64,000 bases of DNA from Selaginella moellendorffii. Taxonomy: Eukaryota > Streptophyta > Lycopodiopsida > Selaginellales > Selaginellaceae. The position numbers were made by a program, and so were the translations under genes. The stretch covers positions 4,313,416-4,377,415 of the forward strand of contig NW_003314261.1 of assembly GCF_000143415.4 (NCBI RefSeq), given 5' to 3'. This document shows positions 53,429 to 63,783 of the stretch, piece after piece. Numbering within the stretch: the first letter of the stretch is position 1; each line of letters opens with the position of its first letter. The notes beneath the pieces were generated by a model. The model worked only from the letters and a program-made list of their open reading frames with translations. It made no database searches and had not been told where the DNA came from.

Positions 53429-55406
53429 GAACAACCCTAAACCCTCCTCTCAAAATGAAATAATATGTTTCATCATTGTCCTTGGAGAAACCGAATGGAT
53501 ACCGATTCGTACGCGGATTTCTCTCTCTGTTGGACTGGGACTACTTGGGTGTAAATTTTTTGCTCTTGTTCTTCTCCTCCTCCTCCTTTTTCTTATTGTT
53601 TTGATACGATCTTTGGTCTTTGCTCTTGTCTCACTTGCTAAACAAACGAAACCACGTCGCTTGGCAGTAACAGAACAGCACCTGGCGTATTAGCAGCAGC
53701 CAAACTTCCTTGAAATCGTTGCAAATTTAATATTCGTATGGGTCTTCCAGGCTGGGCTCGCGTGGTAATCTGGGTTTTGCCAGGAAGAACAACCCAAGAA
53801 AAAAAGAAAAATGAAAGCTATAAAACACAAAAACCAATGCAATCCGAATCCAGATCAATCCAACCATGATTCCCACAAAGAAGAAAAATATCTATCGAGC
53901 TTTTCTTGCGATGGTGTGTCTTTGTTAATCGTCTCGATCACACTCTAACCACACTGACGCATTGTTTTAAGCATTTCCATTGTTTTTTCTACTTCTACAC
54001 ACACTGTCCACGGAGAAAAAACAAAAGAACCAGCCTGCCTTTACGTTATTTCGCTCCTGCTGCGAGCTTTTAAGTATGTGACGACCACATCCAGATTGCC
54101 ACACTTGACAAAGGAAAACAAAACAAAACAAAAAAACTGCCCAGCTTGCGAGTGGATGGAAATGCTATGAAAACTTTTGCCTCGCGTGATCGGAAGTTTC
54201 AGAAGCTGAAGAAAGAATAGTTAGCTTGATCACGCTGGAGCCATGAAAGATTATAAGTTTTTTGATCGATCGATCTTATGTGTCTTTCACTTTCTCTTCC
54301 AGCTCTTTCTTTCTTCCCGCCCTCGATGAATGTCGCGGATGGAGACGACTTTAAACTCCAATCCTCTCCGCTGTCACAAAACACGGATCACTCAAACGCT
54401 CGCTCCCACTTCTCTCTCACTCGCTTGTTTTGACGTGAATATATACGCTCAGTTCCATCGATCCAACCAAGCCTTCCCTGTGCTCTTGCCAGTTCTCCCA
54501 CCAGTTCTTCCTCTCTTTTTCTTTCTTCCATCAAGTCCACAGACGTTACAGTTCCATGTTTTAATGGTGTTTGCAGGCAATAGTGTCTTACACGCGCATA
54601 TTCCACTGCCAAGACTCTCCCTCTTTCACTCGCGCATAATAGACCACCTGACTGGTTATAATCAAGCATTAAATCGATAAAATAAGTTCCTTGGCAGCAA
54701 TGGCTATGGCATCGCACTCACCTCATTCATTCTTTCGCATGCTAAATAAGCGCGAAGGCTTCACTCACAATTACGCTTTTGTTATTCCTTTCGAGGTCAA
54801 CAAGGAAGGAAGAATTTCTTTTTAAGTACCATCGCATTCGCCGCGACGCGATCGCACCGCTTAAGCCGAGTTTACGTCCCTCTCAAGCTCTCACACACCG
54901 AGATATCTCACGCGCCAGCCAGCGGCTAAACGGGAGAGCGGAGAAGAAGCTAGAGCTCTAGGTGGCTAGCAGCGTTAGATTTTCGATCTGACACACACAA
55001 ACACTCGCACACCTCCAATCCAAGTTTCAGAGTTTTGGAATTTAGATCGCTCACTAGTGGTATTTACAAAGTTTTTCCTGTGTGCAGGATTCACAAGGAT
55101 CACTGGTGTCACAGTGAGGAGACTCTCTACAGAACTTGTCACAAATCTTGTGTCAAAGATCGATTTTTTCTAAGCCAGCAGCCAAAAGTTCTTTTGCCAC
55201 TTGCTGTTGATGAGATATCCTCCGCAGTGTTTGCTCTTCCGCCGGACGGACAGCGTGAGGCAATCGGCGTGCTGGATGCAGTAGTCTATGGATTGGTCGT
55301 CTCTGTTCCATCTCAAGCACCTGGAATTAAGATAAGAGTTCTCTGAGCGATCAAAGATTCTGGCAACGCAACTTGTGGAAAGCACTAAAACTCATGGAAA
55401 GGACTT
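53429..55406. other. Two kilobases without a recognisable gene
   Basis: A mostly AT- and pyrimidine-rich stretch between the unknown gene and the USP gene. Short open frames occur on both strands but none shows a motif, splice pattern or codon bias that would support a gene. It could hold non-coding RNA or promoter sequence; nothing in it shows this directly. Confidence 0.4.
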
Positions 55407-56414
55407 TTAATGCGCAGGAGGAGCGAAGTACCTCTGGAAAAAGTTGAGCTTCTTCTGACCCAGTACGAGGATCGACGCGTCCAGCTTCTTGGCTTGGCGG
55501 ACGATTGTCGGCCCCCTCTCGCCGGCGACCACCACCACTTCCACATCCACCTGACGAGATCCATCATCACCAAGTTTAGAGGCCAAGAACACTCATCGAC
55601 AAAAGCAAAAGATCTCGCAAACCTCGGGTTGACGCAGCGCGCAAAGATTCTTGAGCGAAGCGATGAGCTCGCAGCCTTTCTCCTCGGATCTCAGCCTCGT
55701 CTTATCCGAGACAATTGCTCGCGAATCTGCCAAGATCATCGAAACAACACGCGAGTAAGACACCCACATTGTCTGGATATGGCGACAACCTTGCGAATCG
55801 TAGACGAAGGGCTGCGAAGAACAAGGAGTGGAGTACAAGACGTGGAGGAGCGTCACAACGTCGAGCTTGTGGACAACGTGAGAGAGCGCCCAGAGGAGCG
55901 CCGTCTTGGCCTCGCGGGAATCGTCCACCACCACCATGACGCGCTTCCTTGCCACCGCTTGCACGCCATGGAACGCTGCTCCTCCTCCTCCACCTCCGCC
56001 CCATTCCTCGCCATGGACGCTGGACGATCTAATCGACGCGCTGGGCGCGATCGCCGTGGCGATGGCGCCGCAGGTGCTGCCACTGCTGGAGCAAAAGCTG
56101 GAGCTGCTAGTGGCCGCTGTTCTTGACGAGCCCGAGGAGGAATCGGTGGACTCCACCATCATGGCTCGCTCCTCCTCTTCCTGTACTTCTTCCATCTCAT
56201 TCTCCTTCACATCCTCTCCATCGCCGCGCGCGTGAGCTGCATTGGAGGATGAGAAGCAGAGCTCCACCAGGCGAGCTCGCTTCATGGCGCGGTGGAGGAA
56301 TGGCTGCTCTTGCTGCTGCTGGCGCTGCTGCGGCTGGTTCTTCTTGCTCCACGCCGGGAATCCAACAATCCATGGGCGCCGGCTGCTACTACTCCTGCCC
56401 ATGAATGGTTTCAT
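55407..56414 (-). CDS. Universal stress protein (USP) domain protein
   Basis: Exons 56414-55790, 55726-55623 and 55550-55407 give 290 residues. A long N-terminal region rich in Gln, Ser, Glu and a Gly run precedes the USP fold, which starts RVMVVVDDSREAKTALLWALSHV and continues LDVVTLLHVL, GCELIASLKNLC, VDVEVVVVAGERGPTIV and ILVLGQKKLN. The fold is like the plant PHOS32/USP group but lacks a clear GxxGx9GS ATP-binding motif at its end. Intron 1 (63 bp, 55727-55789) is in frame and without stops, so it may also be retained, adding 21 residues. The start at 56414 (MKPFMGRSSSS) is the first Met before the conserved part. Confidence 0.75.
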
Positions 56415-57189
56415 CGATCGCTCTTGCCAAGAAAGAGCCAAGGAGAGAGAAGGAGAGAAACAAAGAGTGGAGCGAGAGCTCCTTTCTTGGCTTGCAAGCG
56501 AACAAAAAGAAATAAAGAAGCTAAAAGCCCAGAGGAGAAAGAGAAAGCCCCTCTCTCCAGCGAGAGAGAGAGGGGATTGGTAATCGATGTCTGCTAGCAC
56601 CAGCGCAAAAGTGAACCGCATGGTGTGCCCGTCGTCCTCGCGCGCCTGGTCGAGCGAGACAAACTGTCCCGGGAAGAAACCGACATAGCCCGCGCGCTCG
56701 CTTCCTCTTTTGCTGTTGGGCGGCCGCAGTCTCACAAATGCGACCCAGTGAATCGAGAGAGAGAGAGAGAGAGAGAGGAGAAAACGAAGCAGCAATCCCT
56801 TTCGCGCTGCCTCTGTTTTTAGGGTTTATAGTTATTGCGAAAAAGTGGCCCCAATATTTGAGCTGTTACGTCTATGCTTCTCTTAACACCCAGGCCATCT
56901 CCCCTACGGGATAGATTTCAACAACAATCCCATCGGGAGGTTCTCGAATGGCAGGCTTGTCGTGGATTTCATATACTACCATGGATGTTTTGATCTTTTG
57001 ATCATGAATCTCTGCAGCCCAACATATGTTTCCTCCAGCTTACCAGGGCGCCAACTTCGCGTCGGCCAGCAGCGGAATCATGTCCAACACACATATGGTA
57101 CGTTAGTATTTTCTTTGGATCGAAACAATACAAGATTTCTCTTTTTTGCTCTCCACACAGACCGAAAACTTCAACAAGTTCAAGAGCAC
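56415..57189 (-). promoter_or_regulatory. USP gene leader and promoter side
   Basis: On the plus strand the region carries a GA run (about 56755-56778) and a telo-box-like TTTTAGGGTTTA at about 56817-56828. Both are common in plant promoters and leaders of growth-related genes. From 56840 on, nothing is recognised. Confidence 0.4.
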
Positions 57190-57560
57190 ACTATAGTTTC
57201 CTGGGGTGTTGTGAACATCGAAGAAATCTTGACGCCATCCCGCGCTCCTCGCAAGTTGGAGAGAGCATGGATTTCAAGCCGCTATTGTAGGTAGCGGCCA
57301 TGGATTGCGCTTGCGAGTTGCAGCTCCCGTCCTCGGCGTTGGCTGGAATGCAGCCTGTGGCGCTGAGGCCCACGATCACAAGCTTGCGAGCTCCATAGCC
57401 GTATAGTTTCTGCGAGCAGAAGTCACGAATCCACTGGATCCATGCGTGATTCTTCGAAGAGTTTTAGTGTACCTGGATGTGTTGGGAGAACAAGCCGTGG
57501 ACAAAGGAAGGATCGTATGGCTGGCTTGTTTCCAGTGCAAATATAAGAGATGGACTTGGA
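57190..57560 (-). pseudogene. GDSL esterase/lipase pseudogene fragment
   Basis: The minus strand shows the family's middle segment: ALETSQPYDPSFVHGLFSQHIQ, a short intron, then KLYGYGARKLVIVGLSATGCIP and GSCNSQAQSMAATYNSGL. Then the conserved NLRGARDGVKISSMF-like continuation is in another frame, so one base has been gained or lost near 57260. The catalytic GDS block and the C-terminal DxxH are not found where they should be. It is therefore a broken remnant. Confidence 0.7.
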
Positions 57561-58566
57561 GACGAGATCATTCGTTGTGGCTGGCTGTGTGATCATCATG
57601 ACTTTGATCATAACTTGTATAGGATTCTATGATGCATCGACCGGGTGCTGCCTTGGAACTTGCCAAACTGGTGCCAAGTACTGTAGCGATCGATCGATCC
57701 CGGGATGGATTTCCACAACACGGAAGCGTTTAACGAGATGGCTTCCGGGAAGTGGTGGAGCCTCGCCCATGTCGATCCAATCTCCAATCTCAGTGAAAGT
57801 GATGATCATGGATCATTTTTTTTTTTTTTTTCTTCGAAGATTTTGGTTCTTGTTCAACAAACTCCCAAGAGTTCTTTACCAACGAATTAGGTCTTTTGTT
57901 TTCTAGGAAGAATGATGCTAGGAGGAGCATGTGTCGCGCCATCGGTCATTCCTCTTGGGCTTTCATCTCGAGCTCGTTTGGTCAGGCGGCCGCGCTTCGC
58001 AAGGTGCTCGACCAATGGATCACTGCATTCTTTTCCTCCTCCTCCTTCACAGGTAAGAAACGGTGAAAGAGTGTTTCGATTGTTCTAGCTTCTCTTGTGT
58101 AGCTTGTAGCGGCACAGGATTTTCGAACGCGAATGTAAGAATGGCTTCACCCATTTGGGCTTCGAAAATGTTTGGCTCTTTCTTCCCTTCGTCTTTTCAG
58201 CTTGGACAGGTTTAGAGGCCTTCTATGTTTCTTCAAAGAACAATTCAGTGAGTTTGGAAAGATCGAGTGGCCATCTTTTGACAACACGGTGCGTGGTTTT
58301 CTTCCTGAAAAAAACAAAGGAAGAAAAATTTGATCTTTGCTTTTCAGGTGAAAACGAGCCTGTTTGTCATTGCCTTGTCTTTCGTCCTCATCATCGCATT
58401 GACAGCTATGGACTCGGGCTACACGTTCGTTCTATCAAAGATGTTATAGCTCTCCCTAGATCGACAACTAGATTAAGAGTTTCTTCATTCCTCTAGTTTT
58501 GTCAAGCTCTAAGATGGTACACTTCTCTTTTACAGGTAGATCATCCTCGCTCTCTTCTACTTGGAG
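57561..58566. other. Intergenic, no gene supported
   Basis: Both strands hold short open frames, including a plus-strand one with AIGHSSWAFISSSFGQAAALRK near 57940-58000, which I do not recognise. Part of the GDSL pseudogene's upstream portion may have decayed here beyond recognition. Confidence 0.35.
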
Positions 58567-59034
58567 TCACTCTCTGATCAATCTTCTTTCGCTCGCTTTG
58601 TCGAGCTTTTCTACCATGAGCTTGAATGCCACCACGTCACACGGCAATCTGAGGCCTTCCTTGTGATCGAATCCAAACTCCTCGGCAGCTTTCTCGAGCA
58701 GCGCCTTGAACCAGGGGTGGCTTAGATGCCGAGCGCTCATCACGCACCGCCGCCTCTCCTCCCCGACGTACACCGCCAAGTATCCCTCCGGAACATCGTA
58801 TGGAGCAGCAGCGCAGGAGGACCCGTTGTGATCTTCATCGTCGCTGCTGGATCCATTCCAGTCGCTGCAATCCCAGGTGCCGGAGGAGCTATACGAGAAG
58901 GAACCGTGTGAGCTGGAGCGGCATGAGGACGTGCTCAAGCTCACAGATCTGGCAAAGATGGACGAGCTGGCCCTGCATCTCCGCCGCCGCTGCAGCCTCG
59001 CCTTGATCTTCTCGACAATGCTAGTGATCGCCAG
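58567..59034 (-). CDS. SAUR family protein (no in-frame ATG)
   Basis: The SAUR core is complete: DVPEGYLAVYVGEERRRC, then MSARHLSHPWFKALLEKAAEEFG, ending LRLPCDVVAFKLMVEKL. SAUR proteins are small auxin-induced regulators that inhibit PP2C-D phosphatases. Upstream, a Ser-rich stretch and an Arg-rich segment (KARLQRRRRCRASS) are typical of the longer members. The frame has no ATG before the core. A CTG at 59034-59032 stands where family members usually have MA(I/S), giving (L)AITSIVEKIKARL, 155 residues. Either translation starts at CTG, a 5' exon is missed, or the start codon has been lost. Stop TCA (minus) at 58567-58569. Confidence 0.7.
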   Translation of the reverse strand: MAITSIVEKIKARLQRRRRCRASSSIFARSVSLSTSSCRSSSHGSFSYSSSGTWDCSDWNGSSSDDEDHNGSSCAAAPYDVPEGYLAVYVGEERRRCVMSARHLSHPWFKALLEKAAEEFGFDHKEGLRLPCDVVAFKLMVEKLDKASERRLIRE

Positions 59035-59075
59035 GCAACAATGACACTCTAGATGGAAAACAGTGGAAGAACAAA

Positions 59076-60092
59076 CTAGAGAGAACAAAATGAAAGCAAA
59101 GAAAGGAAAGAGGACGAATACTTCTTTTCGAGGGTCGGCTTTTGGCTGGCCGTGTATATATGCGAAGGCAGAATACAAAAGGAGAAAGATTTGTAGCTTG
59201 TTTGTCCTTGGATTTCCCTGTAGAGCACGATCTTTCTCATTCTCTCACTGTCTGTCTCTCCTTTTATTTTTTGGATCATCGTTGTTGCACATACAACATT
59301 CCAGCACGGAAGACACTTGAAGCACCTTTTGCACAGGTCTATATTTCCAGAACGGAAGTACGCGTTTAAAAGGCTCGCCCAAGACACGATGTCGTGCTCG
59401 GGCATGGTATCAAACGCACACTTTGCCTCCTCAATATGCCCCGCTACGGCATGTACCGCAAGCAAAGCATTCCACGTCACGAGGTTTCGCACGGGCATCG
59501 TACGGAAAAGCTGCAGGGCCTGGTTGATGCATCCGTACTGTGAATATGCTTCCAGCAGAGGCGTGCAAGAGAAAACATCCCACTCTGGCATATCGTCGAA
59601 GATTTTCTTGACGCCATCAAGGTGCCCGCAAAGGGCATTTGCTGCGAGCATCGTGTTGAAGGAAACGAGATCTACCACTGGCATCAAGTCCAGCGATTGC
59701 TGCGCGCTCTGGAGATCGCTGGAGAGAGAAAAGAGGTCCAGCATTGTGTTCCATGAGACCATGTCGCGGCAAGGGATGAGATCAAAGAGGCGGCGCGCTT
59801 GGTCGAGATCCCCGTTTTGGGTGTAGGCCTTGAGCATGATGTTCCAGGAGAACGTGTTCGGGCACGGGATGCTATCGAAGACCCTGCGCGCTTCCTCCGG
59901 GCGCCCACAACGCCCATACAAGTGGACCAGGAGATTTCCCAGGAATCGATCGTCACGGAGCTGTGCCGAGGAGGATATCTGCGAATGGAGCTGGATTCCC
60001 CGGGCGAGATCCCTGGAATTGGCACACGAGCGCAGAAGTGAGGCGCAGCGCTCTCGGATCTCGTCCAGAGTCTCGCCCCCATGAAAAATCAT
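59076..60092 (-). CDS. Short PPR protein, C-terminally truncated
   Basis: 338 residues. The start is a normal PPR N-terminus (CASLLRSCANSRDLARGI, then GNLLVHLYGRCGRPEEARRVF), followed by about six S-type motifs. The regular repeats stop after SWASLLNAYFRSGNIDLCKR; the last about 65 residues (from GETDSERMRKIVLY) are not PPR and run over the upstream flank of the SAUR gene. So the gene is truncated by a rearrangement or ends at a read-through. The SAUR candidate start lies only 41 bp beyond its stop. Confidence 0.8.
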   Translation of the reverse strand: MIFHGGETLDEIRERCASLLRSCANSRDLARGIQLHSQISSSAQLRDDRFLGNLLVHLYGRCGRPEEARRVFDSIPCPNTFSWNIMLKAYTQNGDLDQARRLFDLIPCRDMVSWNTMLDLFSLSSDLQSAQQSLDLMPVVDLVSFNTMLAANALCGHLDGVKKIFDDMPEWDVFSCTPLLEAYSQYGCINQALQLFRTMPVRNLVTWNALLAVHAVAGHIEEAKCAFDTMPEHDIVSWASLLNAYFRSGNIDLCKRCFKCLPCWNVVCATTMIQKIKGETDSERMRKIVLYREIQGQTSYKSFSFCILPSHIYTASQKPTLEKKYSSSFLSLLSFCSL

Positions 60093-62229
60093 GGACCGAG
60101 GAAACCGCGATTTTTAAACTTCTTTCTTTCCAGTCAAACACAGTTAACTGAAAGTCAAAGAAATTGCGGTGACTAGCTTCTATCCAGAGAAAGTTATGTC
60201 ACCCATCTCAGTTGTGCGAATCCATATTCTATTTAGAATTTCGATACTTAGAGCTCAGCCTTCTTTGGATGATGTTTGATACAAGACGTCTGAACGTCCT
60301 GGACCTGTCGCAATATTAACAATGCTTTCTGTCCATTTATAAAAGGAGATTCTATGCTGGCTTGCATTTATAGAGATCCCAATTGCAAGTCTCAAGTAAA
60401 GCGCTCTAACCATATAAATTGGGTTCCCCTAATTTAGCTTGGACCAAATTTCTTCATGTTTTCTCTTGTCTTGTTGAAAACAGTGAAGATCTCTTCACTG
60501 CCTTAACTATATAGTGTATGTGAGCAGCCTATGATCCTTCGAAAGTTTGAAGATGTGTGGCCTGCTGTTGACATCGATCAGAATTTGGATCATCTGGATT
60601 GCACCCCAAAACCTGGATTTCCACTTTGGCTTTCGGGAAAATGCTAAAGTCTGAAGCAGTGGGGCAGCCTAGCAACAGCTCCAGGATCCACATCAAGATT
60701 TATATTCACGTGAAGTAACTTGCAATGTTGCAACTGACTCAACTTTGTTGCCTTTTAACTTGATCACATACTTCCAGTGCTACTTGTGATGGGGCATAGG
60801 CTAGGTACCACTTAAACAGTCGGTGAATCTTCCAACTTAGGAGCCTTGAAACACAGCCAAGCCCCTTGATATATATGAGATACCTTTGAGAGGGATCGAA
60901 CCTTGGACTCTTATGGAAATTAGGTCCCAGCAAGGTATCCTGACGTGGGTTTGATGATGCAAAGGATTTGCCTGCTTGTCGCTCTTAAACATTTCCGATG
61001 CAGCAACAGAAAAACGGAGGCTGAAGACCAATGCGGGGACTTGGCTGCCATTGATCGGGTGACACAAGAGACAGCCTTGCTGGTGTCTGACTGTATTCCA
61101 CGCAGCAGCTTCAGAGAGAAGGCACTGAGGCAGTTTTCAGATTATGACTAAAAGGGCACCACCACCACAGCTTCCACTTTGGAAAATCTAGATTGAAGCA
61201 GCACAAAGTGCTGGTGGATGCCTATCTTGCACTGAGGGTGTGTAAACCTACACATTGCCGCCCACCCTTGGGTTTGAACGCCACCACCATGATTCCAAAG
61301 TGTTCAGATATATTGCTGAAAAAAAAAGTAAACTCTTTGAACAAGAACCTCATGGTTTTGACCACATTTCCCATTGACAGAGTTGTGAATCTGAATCCAT
61401 TGCCAGGTCAAAACTCCTACACTCTACACTAGAACTTACATATATACATTGTAGACCCCTTACCTGTATATAAATAAGCCTATTGACCAGTGGACTCTCA
61501 TGTAACATAATACACCACCAAGCTAAATTCCCCCCCTCTAATAGGAAGGAAAGAGGGGCTGCCTCCCTCCCTTTCTTAAAGTCGTGATGCTGCAATCTCC
61601 ATTCTTGCTCATCTGTGTTCAGCGTTTCGATCTTGTTCTTCCTCAAAACCCAGGACATTTCTTAGATAAATTTTCCCAAAGTCATTCTTCATCTTGCAGG
61701 AAGCACCTGTCTCAGCTGTTCCATTCTGTGACTTACTACTTCGTTGAGTCCTGGGGTACTCGCCTGACGAGGGGGTTTGTGGTAGCCAACAGCGAGATGA
61801 ATGCTGCAAAGAAGCCACCTGCCTGTATGCTGATCAGTGCTGTGGAGAGGTATGATGACCAGCTGAATGTTTCTCATCACAGGAAGTGCTTCGATTTGGA
61901 GCCTGTTGCGGCAGAAGAGCAGCAGCTACCTTGCTGTGCAGAGTCTCTCAAGTTATAATTCATCTACACAATGTGTCACAACCAGCAAAGCAGAATCCTT
62001 TTTGGGTTACTGATTTAATATAGTTATATAACTTAAACAAATCATACTTAGGGAAAGAGTTTTACTTGGTTGAGTTCGGAGTTCTTGACAAATTCTAGAA
62101 ACATTTGGATGTTTGATGATCTGAAACCAAAATCTACTTAAATTGAAATGATTTCAGCTGATGCAAGTTGTTCACTACCTCCATTGCCATCTCAACTCTA
62201 GAATGTTGGCAATGCCATAGAGGCTTCTA
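60093..62229. other. Repeat-like DNA, no supported gene
   Basis: A plus-strand open frame at 61584-61958 (124 codons) has no recognisable domain. On the minus strand at about 60889-60900 GGTTCGATCCC is an RNA polymerase III B-box, possibly part of a tRNA-derived SINE. At about 61479-61490 a TATATAAATAAG string may be a promoter or LTR piece. Otherwise nothing is identified. Confidence 0.4.
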
Positions 62230-63000
62230 GTGAATCCTTTGCTGAATCCACTATAGATCCCACTATCTTTGCCTTTGATTAATGCTACAATATAGTATAT
62301 TTTCCATCACTTGATTCACACACTCAGTTTACCCATCCATTTGAGGATGATTGCCACTCGAGAGTTTCAAAGTCACTTGCATAGCCTTCGCAAATTTCTT
62401 CTAAAATCCACTTATGAACTTTGAATCTCGATCACTAATGATGTCCTTCGGCAAATTAAAATCAGGAAAAACCTTCTCCAAGTAGATTACAGCCAAGATT
62501 GGGGTAGTGACAGTTTTTTGAATAGCCAACAATCGCACATACTTCGTCAATTAATCTACTATGACACATATTTGCTCCTTTTGCATCTGTGTTCGTGGTA
62601 ATGAAGTCCATAGAGATATTACATCAACGGCTCTGAGGAATAAGTAAAGGTTGCAAAAGTCCCCCCGGCTTCTCCTGTGGCACCTTAACCCACTGACAAA
62701 GCTCATATGATTTACAATACCCAAGGATATCAACTTTCATATTCCTTTAATAAAAATTGCGCTTAATCAACTCATATATCTTCTTCCCCCAAAATGACCG
62801 GCCTTCAGATGATTATGATAGTGGAATAAAACTTGAGTAATTAACGCATCCACCCATGGCAAATATACACAGCCATTGTAATAAAGAATCCCATCCACCA
62901 ATGAGAAAGGGGCTTTTATCTGGTCTCGCAAAGAGGCCACCTCAACATCCTAAGCTTGAGCATGCTCAGCCAACTACCCAAACTTGTTGACCACTTTACT
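62230..63000 (-). pseudogene. Decayed Ty3/gypsy integrase
   Basis: Minus-strand frame: CELCQWVKVPQEKPGGLLQPL, then MDFIT, IISDRDSKFISGF-stop-KKF and NHPQMDG-stop-TECVNQ. These follow the integrase order of catalytic Asp, SDRD and HPQTDGQTERVNQ. The two stops are TAG exactly where Trp and Gln are conserved, fitting C-to-T decay. No intact gag or RT is visible around it. Confidence 0.75.
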
Positions 63001-63256
63001 CAAATGATGACAAAATCATGTTTATAACGCCGTCACATGATGAACATGAGATTGTGAGACACAAAATCCCTAAGCCCCAAAGTGGAGCCGGAAGGGTGCC
63101 ATGTGTTGGTGGCCGAAGCGAAAACCAAACGAGCGTAAAACATTTGGACTAAAATGCTCCGACTTGAAAAGGTCAAGAGTGGGAGTGGAACTCCTAATGA
63201 AGTGCTTGAGGAATGAGCACAAAGCGAGCAATAAGCAAAGCTCCAAAAAGGGACCC

Positions 63257-63715
63257 GAGATGGACCCGAGATACACCCGAGATGGACCCGAGATGGAGTC
63301 TGAGATGGAGTCCGAGATGGACCCGAGATGGAGTCCGAGATGGAGTCCGAGATGGACCCGAGATAGAGTCCGAGATGGACCCGAGATGGAGTCCGAGATA
63401 GACCCGAGATGGAGTCCGAAATGGACCCGAGATGGAGTCCGAGATAGACCCGAGATGGACCCGAGATGGAGTCCGAGATGGACCCGAGATGGAGTCTGAG
63501 ATGGAGTCCGAGATGGACCCGAGATGGAGTCCGAGATGGAGTCCGAGATGGACCCAGAGATGGAGTCTGAGATGGAGTCAGAGATGGAGTCCGAGATGGA
63601 GACCGAGATCGAGTCCGAGGCCGAGACCGAGACTGAGACCGAGTCCGGGTCCAAAACCGGGCCCGAGACCGATTCCGAGTCCGAGTTCGAGCCTGAGTCC
63701 GAGTTCGAATCCTAA
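63257..63715 (+). repeat. GA-rich minisatellite, longest and most regular copy
   Basis: About 460 bp of GAGATGGACCC and GAGATGGAGTCC units (6-18 bp periods), nearly without T outside GAT and GTCC. Units are more uniform here than in the other LTR copies, suggesting recent expansion. Toward the end, they change to GAGACCGAGTCC-like units, as in the other copies. Confidence 0.85.
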
Positions 63716-63763
63716 AATAGGTAGTTGGGTAGTTGGGGGAAAGCCCAAAGCGATTTTCCCCCA

Positions 63764-63783
63764 GGGGGGGGGGGGGGGGGGGG
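63764..63783 (+). repeat. Run of twenty G
   Basis: A homopolymer of about twenty G lies in the core segment of the LTR, flanked by CCCCCA before and by a further GGGGGG a few bases on. The other LTR copies have shorter G runs at the same place (for example near 11255). The exact length could be a sequencing or assembly artefact. Confidence 0.7.

Noticed and set aside
54330-54717. Overlapping open frames of 109-116 codons
   Set aside because: No conserved motif, pyrimidine-rich composition and no splice or start context to favour either strand.
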